64,000 nucleotides of DNA from Bradyrhizobium sp. AZCC 1693. GTDB lineage: Bacteria > Pseudomonadota > Alphaproteobacteria > Rhizobiales > Xanthobacteraceae. Position numbers and translations under genes: made by a program. Each line of letters opens with the position of its first letter. Position 1 is the first letter of the stretch. Below the pieces are notes generated by a model. That model saw nothing but the letters and a program-made list of their open reading frames with translations, did no database searches and was not told the DNA's origin. Of this stretch, positions 25,951 through 34,765 are shown in pieces. Location of the stretch: contig NZ_JAZHSD010000001.1 in assembly GCF_036924745.1 (NCBI RefSeq), forward strand, positions 2,170,001 through 2,234,000, in the 5' to 3' direction.

Positions 25951-26838
25951 ATGGACCTCCGGCGTCTCCGCTATTTCGTTGCCGTAGCAGAAGAGCGCAG
26001 CGTTGGCCGGGCGGCCGTCCGCCTGCGCATGGCGCAGCCGCCATTGTCGGTCCAGATCCGCAAATTGGAATCGGAAGTAGGAACCCCGCTGTTTCGCCGG
26101 GGCACGCGAGGGATGGAGTTGACCGCGGCCGGTCGCGCCTTGTTGTCGCGCGCGCGTGAAGCGCTGGCGCTAACGGCCGAAGGTTTTGAGGCAGCCCGCG
26201 CGGTGGCGGCGGGGCGCCGGGGAAGACTGTCGGTCGGTTACATGTTCGCGCTCGCTCACGCCATGTTGCCGAGGCTGGTTCCGGAACTTCGAAGGGCCCT
26301 TCCCAAGGTCGATCTGGAGTTCATCGAACTGAGCGCATCGACGCGCGAGGCACGGCTGCTGGATCACAGCGTGACTGTCGCGCTGTGCATGCCGGCCATT
26401 CGCCACAGCGAGATCGAGGTCTCCACGATCGGAACGCAGCGATTGATGCTGGCCATGCCGGCCGGTTCGCATCTGGCGCGCGCAGCGGCCGTGCCGGTGA
26501 AAAAGCTGCAGGGCCGCCCGCTGATAAGCTTGCCCGGACCTGCCGAGGATCCCGCGACCTCCGTTGTGACGTCGCTGCTGAGGCGGCATCAGGTCAGCAT
26601 GCCGGTCGCGAATCGGGTCGAGACGGTGCACTCGGCGCTCAGCCTCGTTCTTGCCGGCGAGGGCATGGCGATCCTTCCCGCCTGCGCCCAGCTCGGATGC
26701 CCGACCGGCGTCGTGTTCAGGCCCTTCCTCGACGCCGACGACGCCATCGACGTCGCGGTTTGCTGGCGCCGGGATTCTCTCAATCCGCTGGTCCGGAATT
26801 TTCTCAAATGCGCGGAAAAGGTGATCCGCCAGGCCTGA
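25951..26838 (+). CDS. LysR-family transcriptional regulator
   Basis: 295 residues. The N-terminal winged helix-turn-helix is MDLRRLRYFVAVAEERSVGRAA, with MAQPPLSVQIRKLESEVG and PLFRRGTRGMELTAAGRALL; an inducer-binding domain follows from about residue 90. Divergent orientation to the amidase and the ATAC-N7-GTAT box suggest it controls the amidase and peptide-type importer. The inducer is unknown. It is convergent with the flavin-binding gene, 33 bp apart. Confidence 0.92.
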   Translation: MDLRRLRYFVAVAEERSVGRAAVRLRMAQPPLSVQIRKLESEVGTPLFRRGTRGMELTAAGRALLSRAREALALTAEGFEAARAVAAGRRGRLSVGYMFALAHAMLPRLVPELRRALPKVDLEFIELSASTREARLLDHSVTVALCMPAIRHSEIEVSTIGTQRLMLAMPAGSHLARAAAVPVKKLQGRPLISLPGPAEDPATSVVTSLLRRHQVSMPVANRVETVHSALSLVLAGEGMAILPACAQLGCPTGVVFRPFLDADDAIDVAVCWRRDSLNPLVRNFLKCAEKVIRQA

Positions 26839-26871
26839 TGCCATCGGCCGCCGGATCGCGAACTCAGCGCA

Positions 26872-27483
26872 TCACCACATCGTCTGCCGCGCGCGCTCCG
26901 GCCATTCCCGATCGTATTTCTCGCCGCCGACGGCGTTGTCGCTCATCTCGGCAAGGATCTGGCCGGGCGTCGGCAGGCTTCGGGCGTCGACGCGCTTGTC
27001 TGGATTCCAGAGATCGGAGCGCACTATGGCGCGTGCGCACTGGAAGTAGACCTCCTCCACCGTCATGACGATGACGGTGCGCGGTGCCTTGCCCTCCATC
27101 TTGAACGACGCGAGCAGGTCCGGATCGGCGGAGACATGCGCGCGGCCGTTGATACGCAGCGTGCTGCCGGAGCCCGGGATGAGAAACAACAGCGCCACCC
27201 GGGGATCACGCACGATGTTGCGCAGCGAATCGCAACGGTTGTTGCCGCGGCGATCCGGCATCATCAGCGTCTTCTCGTCGTGGATGCGAACGAAGCCCGG
27301 CAGGTCGCCGCGCGGCGAACAATCCAGTCCCTCCGGCCCGCAGGTCGCCAGCGCCGCGAACGGTGAGTTGTCCATCAACGCCCGATAGGCCGGCGTGATC
27401 CTGTCCGCGACCTTGACCGTCGAGGCATCGTTAGGAAAGCCGTAGATGGCCTCGAGCTGCTCGATGGTCGCGACAACGGTCAT
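26872..27483 (-). CDS. Pyridoxamine 5'-phosphate oxidase-family flavin protein
   Basis: 203 residues from the ATG at 27483 (27510 is a possible earlier ATG). The fold is the FMN-binding split barrel: ALMDNSPFAALATCGPEGLDCSPRGD, TLMMPDRRGNNRCDSLRNIVRDPRVALLFLIPG and TLRINGRAHVS. This matches the MSMEG_1061-like subgroup (TIGR04025-like) rather than true PdxH. It lies 14 bp after phnN on the same strand, so it is probably the last gene of the phn operon. Its substrate and any link to phosphonates are unknown. Confidence 0.82.
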   Translation of the reverse strand: MTVVATIEQLEAIYGFPNDASTVKVADRITPAYRALMDNSPFAALATCGPEGLDCSPRGDLPGFVRIHDEKTLMMPDRRGNNRCDSLRNIVRDPRVALLFLIPGSGSTLRINGRAHVSADPDLLASFKMEGKAPRTVIVMTVEEVYFQCARAIVRSDLWNPDKRVDARSLPTPGQILAEMSDNAVGGEKYDREWPERARQTMW

Positions 27484-27497
27484 TTCCGGTTTCCCTT

Positions 27498-28097
27498 TCA
27501 ATCGTCCCATTTCTCGCCCTTGATGGCGCGGACGAGTTGGCGGGCATGGTATTCGGCACTGCTGATATTGACGATGGTCACGTCCGCCGCAACCAAGGCA
27601 TCCTCGACCACCCGACCCAGGCGGTTTTCGACCGTGCCGTCGCTGCCTCGTGCCCGCATCGCAATCCGTTCAGCCAGAACGTTTGGCGGCGCCGTGATCG
27701 AAACCACCACCACGTCGGCATAGGCGCGGCGAATTGCGCCGATGACGGTGCGCGAGACGTTGGCGACGATGGTTCGTCCGGCGCGGATTTCGTCGTCGAT
27801 CGCGCGCCACAGTGCGTAGCGGTGGCCGTGGGCTTCCCAATGCATGGCATACTCGCCACGCGTCAACGCTTCCTGAAACATGCCGATGCTGACCTCTTCG
27901 TTTTCCTCCGATGCCGATGCTTCACGCGTAATCACGCGTCGCGGAAACACGATGTTGCGATCATCGGCACAGGCTGCCTTGGCAAGGCCGAGCAGCGTAT
28001 CCTTGCCCGCGCCGCTTGGGCCGACCACGAGCACCAGCCGGCCCGGCCCGATGGCAGCGGCCTGATCTGCTGTTGTGGTTGTCAGCGTCTCCGTCAT
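27498..28097 (-). CDS. phnN: Ribose 1,5-bisphosphate phosphokinase PhnN
   Basis: 199 residues, guanylate-kinase-like P-loop protein. Walker A is VGPSGAGKDTLL; FPRRVITREASASEENEEV and IVANVSRTVIGAIRRAY follow. It phosphorylates ribose 1,5-bisphosphate to PRPP, the salvage end of the C-P lyase pathway, in the cytoplasm. The start overlaps the phnM stop by 4 bp (ATGA). Confidence 0.93.
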   Translation of the reverse strand: MTETLTTTTADQAAAIGPGRLVLVVGPSGAGKDTLLGLAKAACADDRNIVFPRRVITREASASEENEEVSIGMFQEALTRGEYAMHWEAHGHRYALWRAIDDEIRAGRTIVANVSRTVIGAIRRAYADVVVVSITAPPNVLAERIAMRARGSDGTVENRLGRVVEDALVAADVTIVNISSAEYHARQLVRAIKGEKWDD

Positions 28098-29245
28098 GCC
28101 ACCCGCCGCCCTTCCCGCCAGACGCTGCGCACCACCGGAATGCCGCGGGCGACATGCACCCGGATCAGATCGGCACGCTTGCCGGCTGCGATCTCGCCAC
28201 GGTCCGCAAGGCCCACGGCTTCGGCCGGCGTCTTGGTGACCGTGCGGACGGCGGCGGCCAGGTCGATCGCCGGGACATGCAGCGGCAATTGCAGTGCTGC
28301 CATCAGCAGGCTCGAGGGGATGTAGTCGGACGACAGGATATCCAACAATCCCTCGCGGGCGAGATCGATGGCCGCGATGTTGCCGGAATGCGAACCACCC
28401 CGGACCACGTTCGGCGCCCCCATCAGGATGCCGATGCCGGCCTGATGCAGCCCGCGCGCAGCTTCCATCGTGGTCGGGAATTCCGCCACCGCAACACGAT
28501 CCTGTATCGCGTCGGCGACATTTTCCTCGGTCGTGTCGTCGTGGCTGGCGAGCGGAATTTCATATTGATGGGCGAGCGCGACGATCTCACGCATGTTTGT
28601 CGCGGCATATGTCTTCTGATAGTGGAAGCGCTTCTCGAACAGCGCATCGAGCTCGGCGTCGGTTTTGCCGCCCCCCTTCCCGCGGTAGTAGTCGCGCAGC
28701 TTGACCTCGTCGCGGAACTGGCGCTGCCCCGGCGTGTGGTCCATCAGCGACATCAGCCGCACGTCCGGCCGGTCGACCAACTCCTTGGCTTCTTCGACCA
28801 CACTCGGCATCGGGATTTCGCAGCGCAGGTGCAGGAAGTGATCGGCGCGAAGCAGGTTCGCATCGCGCGCGGATGTGATCGCTTCTGCAAGCACGCCTGC
28901 CCTGCCATCAACCTCCTCGGCGCCATCCTCACGCCAGACCCGCAGCGAATCCAGCACGGTCGTGATGCCCGAAGTAGCCAACTGTCCGTCGTAGGAGACC
29001 ACCGCCGCGATCGGATCCCAGAACACCTTCGGGCGCGGCACATAGTGCATTTCCAGATGGTCGGTGTGCAGTTCGATCAGGCCGGGCATGATCAGGTCGC
29101 CGCCGGCATCCTCGCTACCTGCGGGCGCATTGCCTTCGCCGAATTCGGCGATGCGGCCATCGGCGAGAGCGGCCCAGCCACGCTCGATCACGCGATCGGC
29201 GAGCACGATGCGGGCGTTACCGAGGACGATGTCTTGCCTTGTCAT
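28094..29245 (-). CDS. phnM: Ribose 1-methylphosphonate 5-triphosphate diphosphatase PhnM (operon copy)
   Basis: 383 residues of the amidohydrolase superfamily. Metal-binding motifs are GLIELHTDHLEMH near residues 55-67, a central Lys region, and [24 protein letters not shown] and LSSDYIPSSLL near the end hold the last ligand. It removes pyrophosphate from alpha-D-ribose 1-methylphosphonate 5-triphosphate before C-P cleavage by PhnJ. It lies between phnL and phnN. A second phnM (39317-40510) is present in the same locus. Confidence 0.93.
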   Translation of the reverse strand: MTRQDIVLGNARIVLADRVIERGWAALADGRIAEFGEGNAPAGSEDAGGDLIMPGLIELHTDHLEMHYVPRPKVFWDPIAAVVSYDGQLATSGITTVLDSLRVWREDGAEEVDGRAGVLAEAITSARDANLLRADHFLHLRCEIPMPSVVEEAKELVDRPDVRLMSLMDHTPGQRQFRDEVKLRDYYRGKGGGKTDAELDALFEKRFHYQKTYAATNMREIVALAHQYEIPLASHDDTTEENVADAIQDRVAVAEFPTTMEAARGLHQAGIGILMGAPNVVRGGSHSGNIAAIDLAREGLLDILSSDYIPSSLLMAALQLPLHVPAIDLAAAVRTVTKTPAEAVGLADRGEIAAGKRADLIRVHVARGIPVVRSVWREGRRVA

Positions 29246-29260
29246 CTCGCATCTCTTCCT

Positions 29261-29971
29261 TCAAGCCGCGGCGGCAAATGACGTCACGTCGACGATCCGG
29301 TCGGCGATCAGATGCCGAATTTCATCGTCATGGACGATCGCCACCATCGCAACGCCCTGACGTTTCTTCTCTTCAATCAACTCAACGACAACAGCGCGAT
29401 TGGCCGCGTCGAGCGAGGCCGTGGGTTCATCCAGCAACAGAATCGGCAGGTCGGAGATGAAACCATGCGCGATGTTGACCCGCTGCTGTTCGCCGCCGGA
29501 GAATGTCGACGGCGGCAGTGCCCACAGCCGCTCGGGAATGTTGAGGCGGCGCAGCAGCGCGCCTGCCTGCTCGCGGGCTTCCGCGCGTGCAGATCCGTTC
29601 GCAATCAGGGGCTCCGCCACCACGTCCATGGTGGCAACCCGCGGCACCGCACGCAGGAACTGGCTGACATAGCCGATGGTCGAGCGGCGCACGCTGAGCA
29701 CCTGCCGCGGCTCGGCCGTGGCAAGATCGATCACCGCGCCCCGATGCCGGATGCCGATCCGGCCGCCATCGCAGCGGTAATTGCCAAAGATCATTTTCAG
29801 GATCGAGGATTTGCCGGCGCCTGAAGGGCCCGACAGCACCACGCATTCGCCCGGCTCGACATGGAACGAGACGCCGCGCACCACGGGCAGCTCGACGCCG
29901 CCCTGCAGGTGCATCGTGAAGGTTTTCCCGGCGTTGTTAATGTCGATCATCGCAGTCATAGGCGCGCTCAT
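29261..29971 (-). CDS. phnL: C-P lyase ABC-type subunit PhnL
   Basis: 236 residues. Walker A is SGPSGAGKSSILKM, the signature FSGGEQQRVNIAHGF and Walker B PILLLDEPTASLD. PhnL resembles an ABC ATPase but works with the C-P lyase core (PhnGHIJ) rather than a permease; it is needed with PhnGHI for the nucleosidase-like step with ATP. Its start overlaps the phnK stop (ATGA). Confidence 0.93.
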   Translation of the reverse strand: MSAPMTAMIDINNAGKTFTMHLQGGVELPVVRGVSFHVEPGECVVLSGPSGAGKSSILKMIFGNYRCDGGRIGIRHRGAVIDLATAEPRQVLSVRRSTIGYVSQFLRAVPRVATMDVVAEPLIANGSARAEAREQAGALLRRLNIPERLWALPPSTFSGGEQQRVNIAHGFISDLPILLLDEPTASLDAANRAVVVELIEEKKRQGVAMVAIVHDDEIRHLIADRIVDVTSFAAAA

Positions 29972-30768
29972 GCCGGCAAAATCGAGGAAACGAGCAGTTG
30001 AGTGTAGGGCTCGCGGGGGTCGTCGAGTACCTGGTCGGTCAGGCCGGTCTCGATGACACGACCGCCCTTCATCACCATCACGCGATGCGACAGCAGCCGC
30101 GCCACAGCGAGATCATGGGTGACGACGATGGCGGCAAGGCCGAGCTCGCTGACGAGATTGCGCATCAGATCGAGCAGCCGCGCCTGCACCGATACGTCGA
30201 GCCCGCCGGTCGGCTCGTCCATGAACACCAGCCGCGGCTCAGTGACCAGATTGCGCGCGATCTGCAGCCGCTGCCGCATGCCACCCGAATAGGTCCGCGG
30301 CGCGTCGTCGATGCGTGCGGTATCGATGTCGACGCGCTCCAGCCAGGACGAGGCGCTGTCGCGGATACGGCCATAGTGATTCCAGCCTACCGCCATCAGC
30401 CGTTCGCCGACATTGGCGCCGGCCGAGACTGCCATCCGCAGGCCCAGCGCGGGGTCCTGATGCACATAGCCCCAGTCCGTGCGGAACAGAAAGCGGCGCT
30501 CGGCTTCGCCGAGGCTGGCGAGATCGCGCAACACGCCGTCCCGCATCCGGTACGACACGCGGCCGGCGCTCGGCGCGAGCTGCGCCGACAGCAGCTGCAA
30601 AAGCGTCGACTTGCCCGATCCGGACTCGCCGACGATCGCCAGCACTTCACCGGGGTAAAGCGAAAAGGATACGTCGCGGCAGGCGGTCAGCCGGCCATAG
30701 TTCTTGCCAAGGTGATCGGCGACCAGAAGCGGTTCGTCGTCCTGCACCGGATTATGCGGCTCAGCCAT
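29968..30768 (-). CDS. phnK: C-P lyase ABC-type subunit PhnK
   Basis: 266 residues from the ATG at 30768, which overlaps the phnJ stop by 8 bp. Walker A is GESGSGKSTLLQL, the signature YSGGMRQRLQIARNL and Walker B LVFMDEPTGGLD. PhnK binds the PhnGHIJ core at PhnJ and uses ATP; it is cytoplasmic. The longer upstream frame lies inside phnJ. Confidence 0.93.
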   Translation of the reverse strand: MAEPHNPVQDDEPLLVADHLGKNYGRLTACRDVSFSLYPGEVLAIVGESGSGKSTLLQLLSAQLAPSAGRVSYRMRDGVLRDLASLGEAERRFLFRTDWGYVHQDPALGLRMAVSAGANVGERLMAVGWNHYGRIRDSASSWLERVDIDTARIDDAPRTYSGGMRQRLQIARNLVTEPRLVFMDEPTGGLDVSVQARLLDLMRNLVSELGLAAIVVTHDLAVARLLSHRVMVMKGGRVIETGLTDQVLDDPREPYTQLLVSSILPA

Positions 30769-31645
30769 GCGCCCTCTCCTTGTGCGGTGCCGCGCTCTCG
30801 CTGCTGCGGTGGCCGGCCAACTGGCGGGACTCGCAATAATCGGTGTCGGAACAGACGAACATCCGTCCGCCCTTGTCATCGGTGACGATTTCGTCGAGGT
30901 AGGAATCGCCGGCGCCGCACAGCGCGCAGGGCGCGTCGAACCGGTAGCGCGTGAACGGGTGGTCCTCGAAATCGAGCGACACCACGTCGGTGTGCGGCGG
31001 GATCGCATAGATGCGCTTCTCACGTCCCGCGCCGAACAGTTGCAGTGCGGGGCAATTGTCCATCTTTGGATTGTCGAATTTCGGCGTCGGCGACGGGTCC
31101 ATCACATAGCGCGCATTCACCTTCACCGGGTAGGCGTAGGAAGTCGCGATATGGCCGAAGCGCGCGATGTCTTCATACAGCTTGACATGCATCAGGCCAT
31201 ACTCGCCAAGCGCATGCATGCGCCGCGTCTCGGTCTCGCGCGGCTCCAGGAACCGCAGCGGCTCCGGGATCGGCACCTGATAGACCAGCACCTGCCCGGC
31301 ATGCAGCGGCGCCTCGGGAATCCGGTGCCGGGTCTGGATCACGGTGGCGTCCGTCGTGGAGGTGGTGGTTGCGACGCCGGCGGTCTTGCCGAAGAATTTC
31401 CGAATCGAGATCGCGTTGGTGGTGTCGTCCGAACCCTGGTCAATCACCTTGAGCACGTCATCAGGCCCGAGGATCGCTGCTGTCACCTGCACGCCGCCGG
31501 TTCCCCAGCCATAGGGCATCGGCATCTCGCGGCTGGCGAACGGCACCTGATAGCCGGGGATCGCGATCGCCTTGAGGATCGCGCGACGGATCATTCGTTT
31601 TGTCTGCTCGTCGAGATAGGCGAAATTGTAAGCTGGCGCGTTCAT
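30761..31645 (-). CDS. phnJ: C-P lyase catalytic subunit PhnJ
   Basis: 294 residues from the ATG at 31645 (overlapping phnI by 4 bp). This radical-SAM-type enzyme cleaves the C-P bond of ribose 1-methylphosphonate 5-phosphate to methane (or alkane) and the 1,2-cyclic phosphate. The four key cysteines are in place: Cys240 and Cys243 (PCALCGAGD), Cys265 (FVCSDTDY) and Cys271 (CESRQ). Three bind the 4Fe-4S cluster and one takes part in catalysis. Length matches the family. Confidence 0.96.
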   Translation of the reverse strand: MNAPAYNFAYLDEQTKRMIRRAILKAIAIPGYQVPFASREMPMPYGWGTGGVQVTAAILGPDDVLKVIDQGSDDTTNAISIRKFFGKTAGVATTTSTTDATVIQTRHRIPEAPLHAGQVLVYQVPIPEPLRFLEPRETETRRMHALGEYGLMHVKLYEDIARFGHIATSYAYPVKVNARYVMDPSPTPKFDNPKMDNCPALQLFGAGREKRIYAIPPHTDVVSLDFEDHPFTRYRFDAPCALCGAGDSYLDEIVTDDKGGRMFVCSDTDYCESRQLAGHRSSESAAPHKERAHG

Positions 31646-32745
31646 TCCGCAGCCTCCTGCATTTGCGGGGCCTCGTTCGCCTCGGCGAATTCCTTGCGAA
31701 GCTTCCGCAGCAGGCCGAGTTCGGACTGGAAATCGACGTAGTGCGGCAATTTCAGATGCTCGACAAAGCCGGTCGCCTGCACATTGTCCGAGTGCGACAT
31801 CACGAATTCCTCGTCCTGGCCGGGCGCAATCACCTCCTCGCCGAGCTCTCGGGCGCGCAGGCTGCGATCGACCAGCGCCATCGACATGGTCTTGCGCTCG
31901 CTTTGTCCGAACGCCAGGCCATAGCCGCGCGTAAAACATGGCGCTTCCGTCGCCGAGCCCTTGAACTGATTGACCATCTGGCATTCCGTCATCGCGATCG
32001 AACCGAGCGGAACGGCGAAGCCGGCATCCTCTGCCATGAATTCCACCTCCACCTCGCCGAAACGAATCTCGCCGGCAAAGGGGTGGTTGCGGCCATAGCC
32101 GCGCTGCGAGGAATATCCGAGCGCCAGCAGAAAGCCCTCGTCGGCGCGCGCCAGATTTTGCAGGCGCAGATCGCGATCCGCAGGGAAATTGAGCGGCTCG
32201 CGTGTCAGATCGCCGACGGGAGCGTCAGGATCCGCGACCGGCGACGGCTCGATCAGGCCATCGCGGCCAAGAATGTCGGTCACGCGCGGGGTCGCCGCGG
32301 CGGCGGCTTCCCCGGCCGTCGGAGCCTCGGGCGCGAACCCCTCGGCGAGTTGGGGGTCGAGCAGGCGATGGGTGTAATCGAACGTCGGACCAAGAATTTG
32401 CCCACCCGGAATATCCTTGAACGTGGAGGAAATCCGGCGGCGCACCTGCATCGCGCCGGTGTCGACCGGCTCGGTCGCGCCGAAACGTGGCAGCGTGGCG
32501 CGGAAAGCGCGCACCAGGAAGATCGCCTCGATCAGGTCGCCGCGCGCCTGCTTGATGGCGAGCGCCGCCAATTCGCGGTCGTAGAGCGAGCCTTCGGTCA
32601 TGACGCGGTCGACGCCAAGCGAAAGCTGCTCGGAGATCTGGGCCAGCGACAATTCGGGAACGTCGCGGTCGCCGCGCCGCTCATGCGCCAGCAGGCGATG
32701 GGCGTTCTCGATGGCGCGCTCGCCTCCCTTGACGGCAACATACAT
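31642..32745 (-). CDS. phnI: C-P lyase core subunit PhnI
   Basis: 367 residues with the PhnI pattern MYVAVKGGERAIENAHRLLAHERRGD at the start and GYSSQRGYGRNHPFAGEIRFGEV and GFVEHLKLPHYVDFQSELGLLR late. PhnI, with PhnG, H and L, joins the phosphonate to the ribose of ATP, releasing adenine. The start is 2 bp after phnH. Confidence 0.95.
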   Translation of the reverse strand: MYVAVKGGERAIENAHRLLAHERRGDRDVPELSLAQISEQLSLGVDRVMTEGSLYDRELAALAIKQARGDLIEAIFLVRAFRATLPRFGATEPVDTGAMQVRRRISSTFKDIPGGQILGPTFDYTHRLLDPQLAEGFAPEAPTAGEAAAAATPRVTDILGRDGLIEPSPVADPDAPVGDLTREPLNFPADRDLRLQNLARADEGFLLALGYSSQRGYGRNHPFAGEIRFGEVEVEFMAEDAGFAVPLGSIAMTECQMVNQFKGSATEAPCFTRGYGLAFGQSERKTMSMALVDRSLRARELGEEVIAPGQDEEFVMSHSDNVQATGFVEHLKLPHYVDFQSELGLLRKLRKEFAEANEAPQMQEAAE

Positions 32746-32747
32746 GG

Positions 32748-33353
32748 TCAGCCTCCCCTCACGAGCCGGGTCGTGCGCGGTATGGCGACGATGGAATCGT
32801 CATGAACCAGCACGACATCGATGCCGCGCGGAAACAGTGCGGCGTTGATGGCCAACCGCTCGAACAGATCCCGCGGCCGGATTGAAGCGCGCAGCGTCGC
32901 CGAGCCGTCGATGCCGGGGCCCTGCAACTCGACCACGGGGCCATCCGTCAGGCTTTCGACCTGCAGAACCAGCGTCGTCGAGCGATCCGGATACTCATTG
33001 CTGCCGAACGCGAAGCGATCGAGCGCCGGAAGGTTTTCGGGATCTCCTATCAGCGCAAAACTGGCGATCGATGAATCCGTAACGACCGGCGCGCTGGTGT
33101 GGAACTTGAGCCACTCGGCGACATCCGCTGTCGCCGACATCCAGCCATCGAGCCAGACCGGCGTATCGTGGTCGAACAGGGTCAGCGCGATCGCGGCGGC
33201 GCCGCGCATCATCGTATCAGGCGCACCCGCTGCAGGCTGGATACGCTGAACGCTGCCGGGACGCGCCATTGCGTCCATGACGGACCGAAAGGTCGATTGC
33301 GCCGACAATACCTTGTCGGCAAATCCTGCGGGCAATTCGGCAACGCTCGTCAT
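32748..33353 (-). CDS. phnH: C-P lyase core subunit PhnH
   Basis: 201 residues from the ATG at 33353 (a GTG at 33365 would overlap phnG). It is recognisable by FRSVMDAMARPGSVQRI near the start, LFDHDTPVWLD, and GTNEYPDRS-like and ELQGPGIDG elements. PhnH is a PLP-fold-like scaffold subunit of the PhnGHIJ complex. The ATG is 1 bp after the phnG stop, so translation is coupled. Confidence 0.92.
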   Translation of the reverse strand: MTSVAELPAGFADKVLSAQSTFRSVMDAMARPGSVQRIQPAAGAPDTMMRGAAAIALTLFDHDTPVWLDGWMSATADVAEWLKFHTSAPVVTDSSIASFALIGDPENLPALDRFAFGSNEYPDRSTTLVLQVESLTDGPVVELQGPGIDGSATLRASIRPRDLFERLAINAALFPRGIDVVLVHDDSIVAIPRTTRLVRGG

Positions 33354-33354
33354 G

Positions 33355-33831
33355 TCAGCCCTCACCGCGCACCAGTGTGTAGAAATCGACCCGTGTTGCC
33401 GCGGCCTCCGCGACCTTGCGGTTTTGCCTTTCGATCATCACCGCACGCAGCGGTGCGACGACATGGGTTTCGATCGCACCAGCGAGCTCAGCCGACTGCA
33501 CCATGGCGTCGCACAGCGCGATCAGCCTGGCCTTTTCCCGGTCGCGGCCCAGCGTGTAGCCAAAGCCGACCTCGCCAGTCGACAGCCGCACCGCGGCACG
33601 CGATACCGTCGCCTCGCCGAGATTGAACGGCGCACCGTCGCCGCCGACGCGGCCTCGCACCATCACGAGACCATTCTCGGGCTCACGCAGGTTTTCGTGG
33701 ATCGGCAACACGATCGTCCCGAGACGCCCTTCTATGTCGGCTATTGCGGAATGAGCCAGCACCGCCATCACAGCCTTGCGCCGCGCCTGCCCGCCACCTT
33801 CGTTTTCCATACTTTCGTCGCTCGCCATCAT
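33355..33831 (-). CDS. phnG: C-P lyase core subunit PhnG
   Basis: 158 residues. PhnG motifs RKAVMAVLAHSAIADIE, VMVRGRVGGDGAPFNLGEATVSRAAVRL and GFGYTLGRDREKA are clear. First gene of the leftward C-P lyase operon, directly downstream of the PhnF palindrome, which begins 16 bp before the start. PhnG contributes to the purine-nucleoside step of the complex. Confidence 0.93.
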   Translation of the reverse strand: MMASDESMENEGGGQARRKAVMAVLAHSAIADIEGRLGTIVLPIHENLREPENGLVMVRGRVGGDGAPFNLGEATVSRAAVRLSTGEVGFGYTLGRDREKARLIALCDAMVQSAELAGAIETHVVAPLRAVMIERQNRKVAEAAATRVDFYTLVRGEG

Positions 33832-33846
33832 ATCGGCCTTGCCGGA

Positions 33847-33878
33847 ATCAAGTTGTCTATGATACTAGACAACTTGAT
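33847..33878. promoter_or_regulatory. Probable PhnF operator, 32-bp palindrome
   Basis: Perfect inverted repeat: ATCAAGTTGTCTA (33847-33859) and TAGACAACTTGAT (33866-33878), 6-bp spacer. It sits in the divergent phnG/phnF gap, ending 63 bp before phnF and beginning 16 bp above phnG. GntR/HutC proteins such as PhnF bind TTGTCTA-type palindromes, so repression of both genes from here is likely. Confidence 0.78.
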
Positions 33879-33941
33879 AACGAAGCGCCATGACGATTTC
33901 GTGACACCGAGGTGATTTTTGCCGATGCCCCATTTCGTTCC

Positions 33942-34673
33942 ATGAGCGTCCAGGACGCGCCCTCCGGCGTCGCCTTGTGGCGGCAGGTCGCCGACGGCAT
34001 CGAGCGCGGCATCGCCGACGGCCGCTTTGTTGCCGGCGAAAAGCTGCCGGGCGAGATCGAGATCGCCGAAACCTATCGGGTCAACCGCCACACCGTTCGC
34101 CGGGCGCTGGCCACGCTCGCCGAACGCGGCCTGGTGCGCGCCGAGCGCGGCAGCGGCACCTATGTCGAGACCCGGCGCCTCGCCTATCCCCTGCGCTCAC
34201 GGACGCGCTTTTCTGAAATCGTCGGCGCCGGCGGCCGGGAGCCGCGCGGCCAATTCATCGACGCGACGGAGGAAGAAGCCACGCGCGAGCTGGCGCGAGA
34301 GCTTGGATTGAAGACCGGGGCGCCGCTGATCCGGATCGAATCGGTGCGGCTCGCCGACCGCGTGCCCATCTGCGTCAGCACCACCTGGCTTTCGGCCGAA
34401 CGCTTCCCCGACGCCGGGAAGGTGTTCGCCAATCTGCGCTCGATGACCAAGCTGCTGGCGCATTACGGCATCCGGGATTTTCGCCGCGCGTCGACCCGGA
34501 TCACCGCCGGTATCGTGGACGCGACCGACGCCGCGCGGCTAGACCTCGCGCTCGGACGTCCGGTGCTCGTGGTCGATAGCACCGACGTCGATACTGGTGG
34601 CGAGCCACTGACGACCAAGCGTTCGCGTTTTGCAGCGGAGCGCGTCGAGTTCTTGGTAGAGAATGGTTTGTAG
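33942..34673 (+). CDS. phnF: GntR/HutC-family phosphonate regulator PhnF
   Basis: 243 residues from the ATG at 33942 (a GTG at 33912 is also possible). A GntR winged helix (ALWRQVADGIERGIADGRF, LPGEIEIAETYRVNRHTVRRAL) is followed by a UTRA effector domain from about 100 (RTRFSEIVGAGGREPRGQF). It is divergent from phnG across a strong palindrome and presumably represses the phn genes until phosphonate or low phosphate releases it. Its TAG stop falls in the left outer arm of the repeat that follows. Confidence 0.92.
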   Translation: MSVQDAPSGVALWRQVADGIERGIADGRFVAGEKLPGEIEIAETYRVNRHTVRRALATLAERGLVRAERGSGTYVETRRLAYPLRSRTRFSEIVGAGGREPRGQFIDATEEEATRELARELGLKTGAPLIRIESVRLADRVPICVSTTWLSAERFPDAGKVFANLRSMTKLLAHYGIRDFRRASTRITAGIVDATDAARLDLALGRPVLVVDSTDVDTGGEPLTTKRSRFAAERVEFLVENGL

Positions 34674-34761
34674 GGTCCGCAAAGCGGGGCGTGCCCACCA
34701 TTGGCGCCTGTGCGGGCCAATGGTGGGCACGGCGCTAACGCGCCTCTGCCCACCCTACAAA
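34667..34761. repeat. REP/RUP-like palindromic element
   Basis: Nested inverted repeats. Inner 16-bp arms CGTGCCCACCATTGGC (34690-34705) and its complement (34716-34731); outer 10-bp arms TTTGTAGGGT (34667-34676) and ACCCTACAAA (34752-34761). It lies between the convergent phnF and phnE. GTGCCCACC/GGTGGGCAC palindromes of this kind occur as dispersed repeats in Bradyrhizobium genomes (recalled, not searched). It may also stop transcription from both sides. Confidence 0.7.
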
Positions 34762-34765
34762 GTAC

